A DNA stretch of 14,501 nucleotides from Clostridiales bacterium UBA7011 (GTDB taxonomy: Bacteria > Bacillota > Clostridia > Oscillospirales > Butyricicoccaceae). The DNA is taken from the NCBI GenBank assembly GCA_002449635.1, contig DJXF01000056.1:1-14501 (forward strand), given 5' to 3'. The position numbers and the translations under genes are program-made. The notes under the pieces were generated by a model. It was not told where the DNA came from. It did no database searches and worked only from the letters and a program-made list of their open reading frames with translations. Below, one piece after another: positions 14,311 through 14,501 of this stretch (the stretch's first letter is position 1; the number at the start of each line of letters is the position of its first letter).

Positions 14311-14501
14311 TTATTCGGCAAACAGCGCGGTCGACAGATAGCGCTCGCCGGTATCCGGCAGAATTGCCACAATGGTCTTGCCCGCATTTTCCGGACGCTT
14401 CGCCAGCTCGGTCGCCGCGGAAATCGCCGCGCCGGAGGAAATGCCGACCAGAATGCCCTCTGTCCGCGCGATGGCGCGTCCCGCCTCGAACGCCGCGTCG
14501 T
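14311..14501 (-). CDS. cysK: Cysteine synthase (O-acetylserine sulfhydrylase), 3' part
   Basis: The last 62 residues of a PLP-dependent enzyme that makes cysteine from O-acetylserine and sulfide, ending in TAA at 14313-14311. Readable family stretches are EGILVGISSGAA, the PLP-contacting region near the C-terminal end of CysK; KTIVAILPDTGERYLST; and the short tail ALFAE. The start and most of the catalytic domain, including the PLP lysine, lie beyond the right edge. The C-terminus matches CysK better than cystathionine beta-synthase, which would carry extra domains. The HD-domain gene follows by 14 bases. Confidence 0.93.
   Translation of the reverse strand, partial: DAAFEAGRAIARTEGILVGISSGAAISAATELAKRPENAGKTIVAILPDTGERYLSTALFAE

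Noticed and set aside
1..14501. CRISPR arrays, insertion sequences, integrase genes, att sites, tRNA or rRNA genes
   Set aside because: No regularly spaced repeats, transposase or integrase motifs, or tRNA-like cloverleaf sequences were seen on either strand. All genes share similar GC-rich codon use.

Overview
The window looks like chromosomal DNA of a GC-rich, strictly or mostly anaerobic, Gram-positive-type member of the Clostridia. My best guess is an Oscillospirales-like gut lineage, but no rRNA or other marker is present to prove it. The hints are a DegV-family protein, a flavin reductase/rubredoxin fusion, a small clostridial-type flavodoxin, a DUF2325 protein, and an RND exporter with no membrane-fusion or outer-membrane partner. 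There is no sign of phage, insertion sequence, CRISPR array or tRNA/rRNA gene. The coding is dense and apparently intact.

Layout, left to right. (1) The last 20 codons of an unrecognised plus-strand gene end at 64, followed by a bidirectional terminator. (2) A minus-strand operon degV - sbcD - sbcC - trmO (5973 down to 145) has overlapping or nearly touching genes and a good sigma-A-type promoter at 6052-6081. (3) A minus-strand efflux unit has a 1314-residue RND permease (10659 to 6715) overlapping by 8 bases a TetR-family regulator (6722 to 6096). Its promoter is followed by a perfect 14-base palindrome at 10701-10714, the likely operator. No terminator is visible between tetR and degV. (4) On the plus strand are a flavin reductase/rubredoxin fusion (11025-11651) and a TtcA-like tRNA thiolation enzyme (11712-12539), each with its own promoter, closed by a hairpin at 12551-12589. 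(5) A minus-strand pair encodes DUF2325 (13431 to 13150) and flavodoxin (13114 to 12689), with a good promoter and two copies of the inverted repeat TTAGC-N4-GCTAA. (6) A minus-strand pair has the 3' end of cysK (running off the right edge) and an HD-domain protein (14296 to 13739), ended by a strong terminator.

How the parts may work together. The efflux unit reads as a self-limiting loop: TetR, translated from the end of the pump message, probably binds the palindrome just after the pump promoter. The DUF2325-flavodoxin pair is probably switched on when metal, most likely iron, is scarce, because its operators have the TTAG...CTAA form of DtxR/IdeR-type sites and flavodoxin is the classical iron-free stand-in for ferredoxin. 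SbcCD supports DNA end and hairpin processing. TrmO and the TtcA-like protein both modify the tRNA anticodon loop. The features most worth a second look are the roughly 280-residue coiled-coil hairpin inside the RND porter domain, the paired operators in front of DUF2325-flavodoxin, and the shortened rubredoxin domain of the fusion protein.
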